From: Gnetum montanum | Taxonomy: Eukaryota > Streptophyta > Gnetopsida > Gnetales > Gnetaceae | Direction: 5' to 3' | DNA: 47,847 nucleotides | Assembly (NCBI GenBank): GCA_015680685.1 | Contig: MNCI01014252.1 | Location: 5,697-53,543, forward strand | In this document: piece after piece, positions 22,673 to 33,355 of the stretch | How positions within the stretch are numbered: position 1 is the stretch's first letter | Layout of the letters: each line of letters opens with the position of its first letter | Notes under the pieces: model-generated | The model's input: only the letters and a program-made list of their open reading frames with translations | The model's database searches: none | What the model was told of the DNA's origin: nothing | Position numbers and translations under genes: made by a program

Positions 22673-25520
22673 ATGATGCCAAGACCAAAACAATTGTAGG
22701 AGGAAGAACCCTCTCAACCAAGGGAAAATGGCCCAAAACTGGAAAGGGCCAACAAGAATAAGCCCAGGAGCCACCAAAGGCAACCCATGCAATGGGACCT
22801 CTTCAAGAGGAGCTTAAAGTGAAATTTGTTCAATAGATTCTTGAAGAAGAAGTTTTATCAAAACAATCACAATGAAGGGAAGCACTAGCACCCATCCCAA
22901 GGCTTAAAGTCACACTAACACAAGTTTGCCTTGATAGCATCAAGCCTCGTGATATCCAACGCTCAGTTCTCCAAGAACTAAACATTGAGCCATTTCTAGA
23001 ACATGCTCCATCAAAGGTGAAAACACAATTACAAACTTCTCCCATGTGGCTAGTCATCACTTTTAGTGGAGAGTAGTACATGGAAGAAACATACCTCTTC
23101 TAGAACAACAAAAGGACAGGCTCCATAATGAATATTAAGGATATTCAAGTGTCCTACTTTGCTGATGCTATCACATAGGTGCCAATGTTTCCTAACACAA
23201 GGACATAATTCATAGAGTTGTTAACACAAGTTAACCCTAAGGCCAAAACGAAGTGGACCCAGTGATGTTATAGGGTTGACTATAAGAAATTTGGCATGTT
23301 CACATCAACAAAATGTGTATACTTTAAGATAGCAGCCTATCACCTTAATTCAATGGAGAGGCCCAGCAAGGTAATTCCCTTTTTCACCTAAGCATGCATC
23401 ACTCTAAGTGGGAGATTTCTAGCAAACCTTCCACAACTAATCTATTTAAAGATCAAGAAGTGCTTCAAAGAAAATTCACATAGAAGGAAAACCTTGCCTT
23501 TTTCATGCTTCATCTAAAAACTTTGCAAAAGGGTAGGGATTTTCTACTATGCAAATGACATGATTAGGCATGCTCCTTTAGCCTCATGGTCTAAAATAAT
23601 GAAGGCCAAGATACCTACCATGAGGCCACCACTGCCATCACTTACTCAAGAAATAATGTCAGAGGTCTACGTAGCCATTGAGCACTTGCACAACATCCAA
23701 GAGTAGCTCTTGTGTGAGCAAGAGTAGTGTGTAGGAATGAGTGGCAAAGATCCATCCATATATTAACTTGTAATGAGTCATCTTAATGAGGTGGATTAAA
23801 CAATTAGCTAGATGGAAAGAGGTGGCATGATATTCTTTGTTTAAAGAATGCAGTTGCTCATGAGGTCAGATTCCAATGCCTAAGAGGTGACAATGTTTTT
23901 ATCTCAACAACATTTTTTCCCAAAAATCTCTGGAAATGCCACCTCCGTTTTGGTGCATTTGGAGAAAGACAAGGGGGAAACTATACTAGTGATGTAGCAT
24001 CAAGGGTAGGAGACCACTGCTAAAGTAGTCATTGATCAAATTTCTAAAGTACTTAATGGACCTACAATGTCTATACCAGACGTATCTACACTTCAAGATG
24101 TGTATATGTCCATAGACATGATTAGTGGAAGATTGAATGTAGCCTAGAATGAAGAATTGTTGGATTAAATGGTAGGAACCAGGTTGCTAATTTCAGATAT
24201 CTTCAATTTTTTATACAACATGACTACAACCTAGTCAAAGATGCTAGAAGCAAAGGGCAAGCACATTATACCAAAAGGGAAACTTGAATGGCCCAAGCAT
24301 AAAACCAATGCTTGGTGATAGAAGTTGTTGAATTGCATGCCCTTTTTGCTTCTCCTACACTCCTCAACCTAGCAACAACTAGAGATGAAGCTTTTCAATA
24401 GCTTCAGGAATGATTTAGAAAAGTTGAGGAGGAAATGGTGATTGCCATCTTCAACTAGTTTATAGCAAAAGAAAAAACCTATTCAATTCAAAAGGACTTG
24501 ATTCAGATGCACCAAGAAAATGAATCATTAACCACCAAAAATCATTGTGTGCATAATGTTAATGCACAAAAAAAAATGCAAGAATTCATTCATCAATAGT
24601 AAGAGTAGCTCACTAGGGTAAACACAGAGTTAAGGAAATTGGTTGTAGAATATTGAAATTTTTCTATAGAGGAAGTCTGAGCCTTCTGCTAGAAATTGGT
24701 CATTGAGATTGCTACCTAAAATATTAAGGCTCTTAAATTTTAAAAAGTCAAGAATCATTATAGAGACCAGGTTGGCTTGTAGAAGGAAGTGAATGAGAAG
24801 CACATTCAAATAACTAAGACAAAAGTGAACAAGGCCCTCTAGCAACTCCAACAAGAAAGAAAAGTATGGCAATCCATCATCAATGAAATGGATGCCTATA
24901 ATAGATCAGAGATCCACCTAAAGGAGTTGAAAATTGAATAAATGATAGAATAGATGGAACTGAGCAATCTTTGCTATGAAAACCTAAAGATGTTAACTGC
25001 TGGATGATCATAGTCAGAGCTTGAGAAACAAGTGGCCAACTTGTAGTTATTGTATGAGATTGAGTTCAAGCACAACAAGGACATCAAGAACTAGCTTGTG
25101 ATAGCAAATGCCAAAGTTGAAGTTCTCAGGGCATGATTCATGGATCAATGAACAACTATTGAGAACTTGGCTAAGAGAATGAATGATTACTAGGAGAAAA
25201 ATGCAATCAGAGTGTTCGATATCAAGCATAAACAATTTTTTACCTCATTAATCAATACAAAAAAGCTATTTCCAACAATTCCCTATCCTTAGAATTTACT
25301 TATTCTGACACACACTGGTGAAGCTACGTGGATGGTGCATGAACCTAGGAGTAGGGATGAAAAAAAGAAAGCACAGCTAGATACTTTTCTCCTCCCACCA
25401 GAAGTTGTAGCAACAGCAAGATAGCCATAACCACGTCAGCTACCACATGTGCTTAAAGCCAACGAAGGTCCCTCGGAACCTCAGGAGCCACCACTACCTA
25501 AGACTATTTCACCTTCTTCA
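22673..25520 (+). pseudogene. Extra 3' reading frame of element B, env-like position
   Basis: Opens MMPRPKQL with a basic, polar N-terminus, then after a frame change reads through about 22905-23700 (LNIEPFLEHAPSKVK, DYKKFGMFTSTKCVYFKI, TLPFSCFI and KLCKRVGI in sequence). This middle part weakly resembles the putative plant transposon domain found in the 3' or env-like frame of Athila elements. From about 24920 to 25250 one frame is rich in Leu, Glu and Lys with heptad spacing (ELEKQVANL, IENLAKRMND), a likely coiled coil. In 25017-25247 that frame has no frameshift and is broken only by TAG and TGA. No membrane segment or signal peptide is visible, so an envelope role is unproven. C, D and E lack it. 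Confidence 0.5.
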
Positions 25521-25756
25521 TTTTGTAATTTTTGGATAGGGAATCAAACCTCATGTCATCAAAAAAGTGTCATCCAATTTTGTAGAGTCATGTCATGATG
25601 TTCAATTTTGTATCATTAACACCATAATTTTTGTAATTTTTTGATCTATACATGTAGGAACTTACTTATGTTAAGTCAATTTGTTTTGTTAAAGAGTTAA
25701 TCAATAATTCCATACCTTTTCAATTTTGTAAAGAACTTGAGGATGACTTTTTATTT

Positions 25757-25780
25757 AGTTGGGGGGGGTGGGGGGGGGGA
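25757..25780 (+). other. Polypurine tract of B
   Basis: TTTAGTT followed by runs of eight and nine G with one T between, then GA, ending exactly at the LTR start. The long G runs are expanded compared with the five G in C, D and E. Slippage or sequencing error in the homopolymer could explain this. Confidence 0.75.
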
Positions 25781-26659
25781 TGATGAGCCATAGGTGGCCA
25801 TGTTGATTAGGCCCATTCAACTAGGCCCCATTTACTTGGCATCATCGGTGTCGGATTTGTTCTTGCCTATAAATACATGATCACTAGTTGTATTTATAGC
25901 ATTAGCCAATCATAGTATAGTGAAGCTCTTGCAGTTTTTCCATTTGAAAGCTGGAATATTTTCTTGAGTACCTGTAGTAGGAGTCATTTACTGTACGTAT
26001 CTTTATTCAAACATTGTTGTAACTAAGCATAATAGTATGTGCACCAATAAAGACAAGCTTCTTGATGAAACTTCTAACATTCTAGATAGTTTAGACATTT
26101 ATTCATGCATCGAATGTTTTCAGTTATTTATTTAATGTTTTTCAATAATTAAGCTAACTTAGCAAGATAAGCTAGATAAATTACATACATAAGTATAACC
26201 ACTTTGAGAATAACACATATTTTCTTGGTAATCCTAGCAGCATTATTAGTTAGTGCATCCAATAGCATAGCACTTGGTAACCCAGCAATGGATACATGGG
26301 TTCAGGATGTTTATAGAATGTGGGATTGGATGCTTATGCTAAGATTAGTTAAAAATTAGTTAGAAAGAAAATTTAGATTAGTCATTAAGTTACTTTATCT
26401 CTCTCTCTCTCTCTCTATCTCTCCAAGAACCAAAGAACATATAACATAAAATGATAAAAATCATATGGCTTGATTACACTTAACCATACCTTTGTACTTC
26501 ACAAGTGTATTGAAAAGACAAAGAATGACCTTAGGGCAAGATTCACTTCTTAGAATATTACTACACCAAAAACTATAAAGTCCATGGAATTTGACTAGAT
26601 TGCACATGAACACTTTGTGATTTGCATGGTTGAGTGTAGGGGTACCTAGCCACTCATCA
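25781..26659 (+). repeat. 3' LTR of element B (879 bp)
   Basis: Starts TGATGAGCCA, ends CACTCATCA. TATAAATA at 25868, AATAAA at 26046, and a (CT)n run at about 26398-26422. The U3 is rich in AGGCCC motifs and has no GATATC array. Element A's integrase resumes at the next base. Confidence 0.9.
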
Positions 26660-26741
26660 GGTCCTATCACATCCATGTTGAATAGAAAGACATACATTAT
26701 CATTACTGTTGACTACTATAGTAAACGAGTGGTTCAAATAA
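26660..26741 (+). pseudogene. Integrase relic of element A, second part
   Basis: GGTCCTATCACATCCATG corresponds to GGGCCTATTACACTAATG in the integrase of E (40685). The block continues to the TIITVDYYSK-like region. It ends abruptly at about 26741, where the sequence becomes the gag-protease linker of element D. Confidence 0.82.
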
Positions 26742-26899
26742 TAGAATATGAAAAAGATCCTTTTCTGACACAACAATCCACCTGAGCCCTCGTATACACA
26801 TGTAGTTGACAACATTGTGTCTCCATCTCTCTCTACATCTAATTCCTTTGAGTCCCCTTCAAACTAAATACCACCCAAGATCTATACCATTATGCTCAC

Positions 26900-27400
26900 T
26901 CATGTCATCTCTAATTGGATCCATGCTAGGAACCTTCCCAAGAAATTAGCTAATCCTAGGAGTCTTGTTATTTATTTGTAGATTGCTAGGAATGAACCAT
27001 GTAAAGCTCTTCCTGATTTAGGTTCTAGTGTGAATTTTATTTCTCATGAGATGTATACTACCTAGAACCTACCGCCTCTCAAGAAGAGTAATATTCAATT
27101 AGAATTGGTAGACTAGTCCATTACTATTCCATTGGAAGTAGTGGAAGACATTGTGATCACTATCTGTGGGTGGTCTTATCCTACTAATTTCCTAGTAATC
27201 AAGGTTGAGAACTATAAAGGGGACTTCCCAATCATCATGGGAAGAGCATGGCTAAGCACTATTGATGTAATAATGGACATCAAAGATTTATCCCCAGGAA
27301 TATCTAAGGAAAATGCATTCAAAAAGTTCGAGAAGAAGCAAGTTCCATGCATTATGTATAGTGATATAGGGTGCAGTTACATGCAAAAAATATAGTCTAT
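26900..27400 (+). pseudogene. Protease relic of element D
   Basis: The active-site block reads ALPDLGSSVNFIS with catalytic Asp at 27015-27017. This DLGSS form is that of Athila proteases. It continues with NLPPLKKSNIQLEL, IPLEVVEDIVITICGWSY and FPIIMGRAWLSTIDV. The open frame 27132-27395 is unbroken. Upstream, a few stops separate it from the gag linker. Confidence 0.8.
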
Positions 27401-27779
27401 AAAATGAGCATCCATTTCTACATGCAAGTAGTGTGCACCTAAAGTATATATTCAAAGGTTTCTATACACAGCAGCCACAAAAAAAGCGACACTTAGTGGC
27501 TGACCACTAATCTTAAAAGTAGCACACTTTGCATGAAACCTACTAAGAGCATAACATGCGCTTATGTCATAGGCATGGATGAACTAGAGCAAGTTCATCA
27601 CTAACTCTCTAATAATGAAAATGATGACACCTATTGGAAAGAGATGAAAATTTGTGAAAATTATAAGTAAGAGTCCCATGAGCTAAAAAATCTACTTGTC
27701 AACATGACATATGCATTCTTAAAAAATGGGAAGCCAATAATAATTAATGTAAATCTTGCTCCAGAACAAAAATAGATGT

Positions 27780-29140
27780 TGTTGAATGTGGTAGAAAAAT
27801 GGTTAACAACCTTTTCTTGGTTATATCCTAAACTCATAGGGATTGATCCTAGGATATGCCAACATCGTATCTACACTAACCCATCCATGAAGCTAAAGAG
27901 GTAGCCATAGACGTAATTGAACCCCAAATTGAAGCAAATCATCAAGGAGGGAATTGAAAAACTCCTCAGGGTAGGGTTTAACTATCCCATTTTGGATAGT
28001 GAGTTGGTTAGTCCACTCATGATTATGCCAAAGAAAGGTGGCAAGTGGTGTGTCTATATCGATTTTTGGCTATTGAACATTGCAACACTCAAGGACCATT
28101 TTCTGTTGTCATTCATTGATCAAGTGTTAGACACTATATCTAGGCATTGCGATTACAATTTTTTGGATGGTTATAGTGGCTATAACCAAATATAGATCAT
28201 GCCAAAATAATATTCAGGAGTCCCTAAGGAATCTTTGCATATCACAAGATTCCTTTTATTCTATGCAATGCTCCTACTACATTCCAATGCCTAGTCTTAA
28301 GCATCTTTCAATACAAAATCAATAGTAGAGTAGAAGTCTTTATGGATGACTTCTCCACTTATGGTGCTACATTTGATGAAGCCTTGTACCACCTCGAGCA
28401 AGTACTAAAAAGAATTGTGAAAACATATCTATGGCTCAATTGGTAAAAGAACCATATCATGGTCCAAGAAGGCATTGTATTGGAGCACAAAATCTCACAA
28501 GAAGGAATTAAGGTCAACCTAGAAAAAATAAGGGTCGTCCAAGGAATTACCCTCCAACCAAAAACTGTAACATATGTTCAATCATTCATTAGACACATTG
28601 GCTACTACTAGCAATTCATAAAGAATTTTTCTAAGATCGCAAAACTATTGGTCAAGTTGACAAAGAAAGATGCTCCATTCATCTAGACCAAGGAATGTGA
28701 AAAAACATTCCAACAATTTTACGAGAAACTTGTAAAAACTCCAATTCTATAGGCACCTGACTAGTCTAAACCATTTCATGTTATGATGGATGCATCAAAT
28801 TACACCTTGGGACTTGTGGTTACGTAGTTGGATGACAAGAAACATCCATATTACGTTTACTATGCAAGCTGAAGCATTGTGGATGCATACCATAACTACA
28901 CTAGCACAAGAAAAGAATTAATGGCCATGGTGTTTGCTCTAGAAATGTTCAAGAATTATATGCTTGGATACAAAGTGCATGTGTACACAAACCACAATGC
29001 CATTTGCCTCCTCATGGACAAGCCAACGATGAGCCCCCATGTCATACGATGGCTGGTGATCTTATATAAATTCAATCTTATGATGGTAAATCAAAAGGAA
29101 ATTGAGAATGTGGTCATTGACCACTTGTCTTGGTTACGAT
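27780..29140 (+). pseudogene. Reverse transcriptase and RNase H relic of element D
   Basis: RT is well kept at 27917-28195: GFNYPILDSELVSPLMIMPK, then KGGKWCVYIDFWLLNIA, HFLLSFIDQVLDTISRH and FLDGYSGYNQI. FMDDFSTYG is at 28339-28365 with both catalytic Asp residues. The KGG-to-VCID stretch lacks the roughly 20-residue insertion that Athila RTs carry. RNase H covers about 28770-29130 (MMDASNYTLG, RKELMAMVFALEMF, YTNHNAICLLMDKP). A frameshift and stops lie between 28200 and 28770. Confidence 0.88.
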
Positions 29141-29199
29141 GGGACAACAAAGAGGACGAAGGCCCACTATCTGATCTATTTCTTAATGAACTCCTTTTT

Positions 29200-30500
29200 G
29201 TTGGGGTTATAACCAGACAATTGCCCACTAAGCCTAAATATACAATGTCAATCTCACTTATCTTCTTACTCAAGAGATGCCACAAGGGCTAGACTACCAA
29301 AAGAAACCATAGTTTCTTCACTAGGTAAAATGCTTCATAGAGATCTATAGACACCTCTACAAGGTAAGCACCAATGGCCTAGTTCATTGGTTTGTCCTTG
29401 ATACTAATCAACTATGCATTCTCTAGGATGCTCATGAGGGTCCTTGTGGGTGCCACTATGCTAGGAGACACACATCCATTAAAATCCTAATGGCAAGGTA
29501 TTATTAGCCAAAACTTTTTATGGATGCTAACCAATTTGTCCACTCTTATGAACACTATCAAAAATATGTTGGAATTACTACTTGAATGGAGGGACCTCAA
29601 CTAGAACCCTTTGACATCTAGGGCATTGATTTCATGGGTCCCATAATGCCCATGTCAAATGCAAAGGCATACATCATAGTCACTATTAACTATTGTACAA
29701 AATGGGCAGAAGCAACAGCCATCATAGACTTCACATCTTTACTATTGCTCGGTTTGTACAACAAAATTTTGTAAATAGGTTTGGTATGCCACATGCATTA
29801 ATTTTTGATAATGGAAACCACTTTATAGGTACTACCTTTTAGAAGCTTATGCAATTCTTGGGGGTTGAACATAAACTAACAACACCCTACCACCCTCAAG
29901 CCAATGGTCAAGCTAAGGTTACAAATAGGGAAATCAAAACAATCCTATTGAGAACTATCAACAAATATAGGAAAGAATGGAACACAAAATTTAATGATGC
30001 CATTTGGGCCTACTACTCAACATCAAAACTTCCTATAGGCTTTCTTCCTATGAGTTAGTATATGAAAAATTCCCAACACTTCCTATTGAATTTGAGCTTC
30101 ATACACTTTCAACAACCTATGACCATGAACTTCACTTAAGTCTATCAAAAAAGAAAAGGTAAATGACTCTCAACTTACTAGATGAAAACCGATTGGTGGC
30201 CTTATCATCTAATGAGTTGCACAAGGCATTCAAAAAAATACCATGACCTTAGAATTAGAAGAGTCAAATTTCAATCGAGAGATAAAGTTATTTATTAGAA
30301 TCCCACACATGTACATCAATGAACTAAGTTCCAAACATTGTGGGAGGGACCTTATATCAATTATGAAACTTTTCCTTCTAGAGCCATGTTGATCTACAAA
30401 CCTAAAAGACCATACAAGAAGTATATGGTCAACACACAACAAGTCAAAGCTTTTCATGAGCCTAAACAAGCTAGTACAACAAAGGCCTCATTGGATGGAC
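29200..30500 (+). pseudogene. Integrase relic of element D
   Basis: The zinc-binding region is at about 29425-29580, with CHYARRH kept but the CX2C pair lost (HSYEHYQK). In the core, the first Asp is in GIDFMGP (29628-29630) and the second in IFDNGN (29807-29809). The Glu position reads QAKVTNREI: codon AAG at 29915-29917 gives Lys. The second Asp and this Lys are separated by 35 residues, the DX35E spacing of integrases. Several TAG stops also break the frame. The C-terminal part ends near 30500 (VKAFHEPKQAST). Confidence 0.85.
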
Positions 30501-30536
30501 AACCATGCTAAATCTTTCAGATCTCCTTCTTTCAAC

Positions 30537-30551
30537 TTAGTCATGGAGGAG
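30537..30551 (+). other. Central purine tract of D
   Basis: TTAGTCATGGAGGAG, then ATGGCC, at the end of pol as in the other copies. Confidence 0.55.
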
Positions 30552-32493
30552 ATGGCCATACATGCTAACTATATAAGCAAATCCTTAGTTTTTCATCTTT
30601 TTATTTTATACATTTTTTAGAACTTATTATTTTTTACAACTTTTTGTTTTGCACATTCTTTATCTTATACCTTTTTGTTTTTATGTTATTAAATTTTTAA
30701 AATTGTTGGTTTACAACATCGTTAGTATGTTTTATTTTCTTAAATATTTTATGATTTCTTATATATTTTATTTCATTTGGATGTGATATTCTTATTGTGT
30801 TTTAATAGCAACATACCTTATTACCAACTAGGTACAGTGTGGTTTGATTAATATGGGCATGTTCCATTTGGTTATTTAATTGTTGGTGTCTAGATTCTAG
30901 CTTTGAATTTTATTACGAATAACTAGGACATGGTTTCCTTTTCATGAAATAGGCAATGAGCCCACAACATCCACCCATTCACAAACTCTATGGTTTTCCT
31001 TATTCTGGAAGTGTGATGTCTCTTTTTCTTTAATAAAACTTTAATGAACTTGTGACTTTGGTAGTTTCCATATTTGGAAAGGATTCAAAGGTTTGAATAG
31101 GGTGTGACTTAAAAGGAACTCAGTACTCTTTGTGATTTTCTACTTGGGTGTATGTGTGTTTTCATGGATTTCTTACCATTTCATGTTGACCAATAATAGA
31201 ATGTTGAATAAGTCTTTGCATGGTATGGTTCTCATCAAGAAAATGATGGGAATTCAAAGCACACTCCTTAGAAAAAATACATAGGCTACAAGCACTAGTT
31301 ATGGAACTAGAAAGACATGTTACCCATGCTTAAAGATCCTCTCTAACTAAGACCCTTTCTCACTTCCTACTTCTCTTTTCTTCTTCAATAAGGAATAGTG
31401 ATTTTTTTGTGGGAGCACTCTTGTCTCTCAAGGGGGAGTGGACTAGTCTTAGAGTGGCAATGCAACCTTACTATATGTGGTTGATTTGGTCTAGACTAAA
31501 TATGAATTTTATCAAGTCATTTAACCACAAAATTCACAAGGGATTTCATGTGATCTTAATCAAGAACTCCATTCCACTCTCTCTCTCTCATCTATCTATG
31601 CTTTCCATGTCTCACCTCACTAATGATTTCATGTTCTTGTTTGATGTCTTGGTTTCATGTGTCAAACTTCTTAGGTAGTTTCTTCCAAGTTTTTCTACTT
31701 AACTTTTCATAATCATTAATCATCCATGGGGCCCACATACTCCTTAGTTTTAAGTTATGCAAGGATAATAAAGGGAATGTGCCTACTTTGGGAAGGACCC
31801 ACCTGCATACCCTTTGGTTGGGTTAGTTAAGTCCTTTATCCTTAGACATTCTCACAATCAAATTTCTTTTTGTGTCCCATAAATGACATCCAATTGTGCA
31901 CATCTTCACAATGTTTTTTAGTGAAATCCTCTTTTTATTTTTGTGAACTCTTTAACCATCTTCAATCATTTCATTGTGTTTGGACTTTTCAAAATTTAAT
32001 AATGGGTAGCTTATCCATTCCACCCTATTTTTCAGTCTTCCCACTAACACTATTAATGCAGTGATCTAGCCATAATCATAACCTAGCCAAGTGTAACCAC
32101 TAACGAGACAAGGTACTTAAAGGCTATATGCTACACATTGCATAATAATCCATGATTTTGTTGTGATTGTAGTGGGAAGCATGGACTAGAAGCAAGAATG
32201 TCTTCACCAAGGACGACACAACAACAGATGCGATGAGGACCATTCATGATTGTCAGATCGTCTTCCTCACCCTTTAGCTACCAAAGGATTTGGATGTCAA
32301 TTTTTTTTAGTGTGTTCAATTCTACTATTATGAACATGCAATTTTGTAAAAGATTGTAAATCCATACACTCAGGTACTTAGAGTCTATCTATTCTGTCTA
32401 AGTCAGTTTACATGTAAGTCAATAATCCCATACCTTCCCAATACTTTGTAAGAAACTTATTCCTCCTCTTATTCACTTGAGGACAAGTTTTCG
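30552..32493 (+). other. 3' non-coding region of element D
   Basis: T-rich start (30590-30700), then blocks shared with B, C and E, including the identical 26 bases at 31284-31309 and GCCTACTTTGGGAAGGACCC near 31780. The 60-base GT...AG module is at 32113-32172. The 3' frame seen in B is absent: only about 320 bases separate the module from the polypurine tract. The open stretch 31409-31678 has no recognisable feature. Confidence 0.6.
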
Positions 32494-32507
32494 TTCAGTC
32501 ATGGGGG
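32494..32507 (+). other. Polypurine tract of D
   Basis: TTCAGTCATGGGGG, followed by TA and the LTR. Confidence 0.78.
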
Positions 32508-32509
32508 TA

Positions 32510-33355
32510 TGATGAATCATATTTTGCAAGGCTTCAATATCGAGTATCCAATATTGGGCCACAAGATGCGATGTCAAATATCTAATACTGTGAGATATGT
32601 ACCAATCTATAAATATAGTGCTTGGGCACATGGTTTCCATATAGTTTTTATCATAGCATAGCATAGCTCTTGCAATTTCTTTTCCCTAAAGTTAGAATAT
32701 TATCCAAAGTTCCCACAGCAGGAGTAATTGAGTCTACAGATCTTTATTCAAGCACTATACCTAAGCACGGTAGTGTATGCAACAATAAAGACAAGCTTTT
32801 TGATCAAACCTTGTAGCACCTTGGATAGCTTAAATATTTTATTCATGCATTTAATAATTTATTCAATTCCCTTTAATGCTTCCAAGTAATTAAGCTAAAT
32901 TAAGCTAACTAGATTAAATAGAAATTAATTGAGCACATAAGTACAATCACCTTGAGCATGTGTATGACTCTTGGTAATCCCAAAAATGCTTAACCTTTGG
33001 TAACCCAACAACATTATATGTGTCCAGGATGTGCATAGAAAGTGGGATCAAATACTTATTTTAGGATAGTTAGTTATTAATTATCAATTAGATTAATTAA
33101 AGTGGTTCATAAATTACCTTTTTATTAATCGTAGAAAAATAAAATATAAAATAATAAAAATCATGTGCCTCAATCATAATTAACCATACAATTAAGCTTC
33201 ACAAGTATAGTTGGGAAGACAATGATTTTCATGGTTATATTTCACATCTTAGAATGCATGTACTTAAGAACTTAAGGTCTATGAAATTCAACTAGATCAT
33301 GCGTGAACACTTGTCATTCGTATGGTTGGTCATAGAGGTACCTCACCACTCATCA
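32510..33355 (+). repeat. 3' LTR of element D (846 bp)
   Basis: Starts TGATGAATCA, ends CACTCATCA. TATAAATA at 32608, AATAAA at 32784. The U3 has AATATC (32536), AATATT (32550) and AATATC (32577), a worn version of the array in C and E. R-U5 is closest to the 5' LTR of A, but the U3s of the two are unlike. Confidence 0.88.

Larger units (their letters stand above)
7820..26659 (+). mobile_element. Element B: Athila-like retrotransposon nested in the integrase of A
   Basis: B spans 18.8 kb, of which 7.1 kb is element C. Without C it is about 11.7 kb, longer than its relatives because of an extra 3' reading frame. The 5' flank ends GATCC (7815-7819) and the 3' flank begins GGTCC (26660-26664): a 5 bp target duplication with one mismatch. 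The integrase frame of A continues across it. The 5' LTR is mostly deleted, while the 3' LTR (879 bp) is whole. Confidence 0.88.
26742..33355 (+). mobile_element. Element D: 5'-truncated Athila-like retrotransposon
   Basis: D starts within the gag-protease linker (GAAAAAGATCCTTTTCTGAC corresponds to the linker of E near 37798) and runs through protease, RT, RNase H, integrase, central purine tract, non-coding region, polypurine tract and a whole 3' LTR. The 5' LTR, primer site and most of gag are missing. It is fused to A's integrase without an LTR in between, so the joint is a deletion or an illegitimate recombination. D is the closest relative of A in the window. Confidence 0.85.

Noticed and set aside
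26398-26422. (CT)n run as a regulatory GAGA-like site
   Set aside because: It is a simple repeat within the U5 part of one LTR only, absent in the related LTRs.
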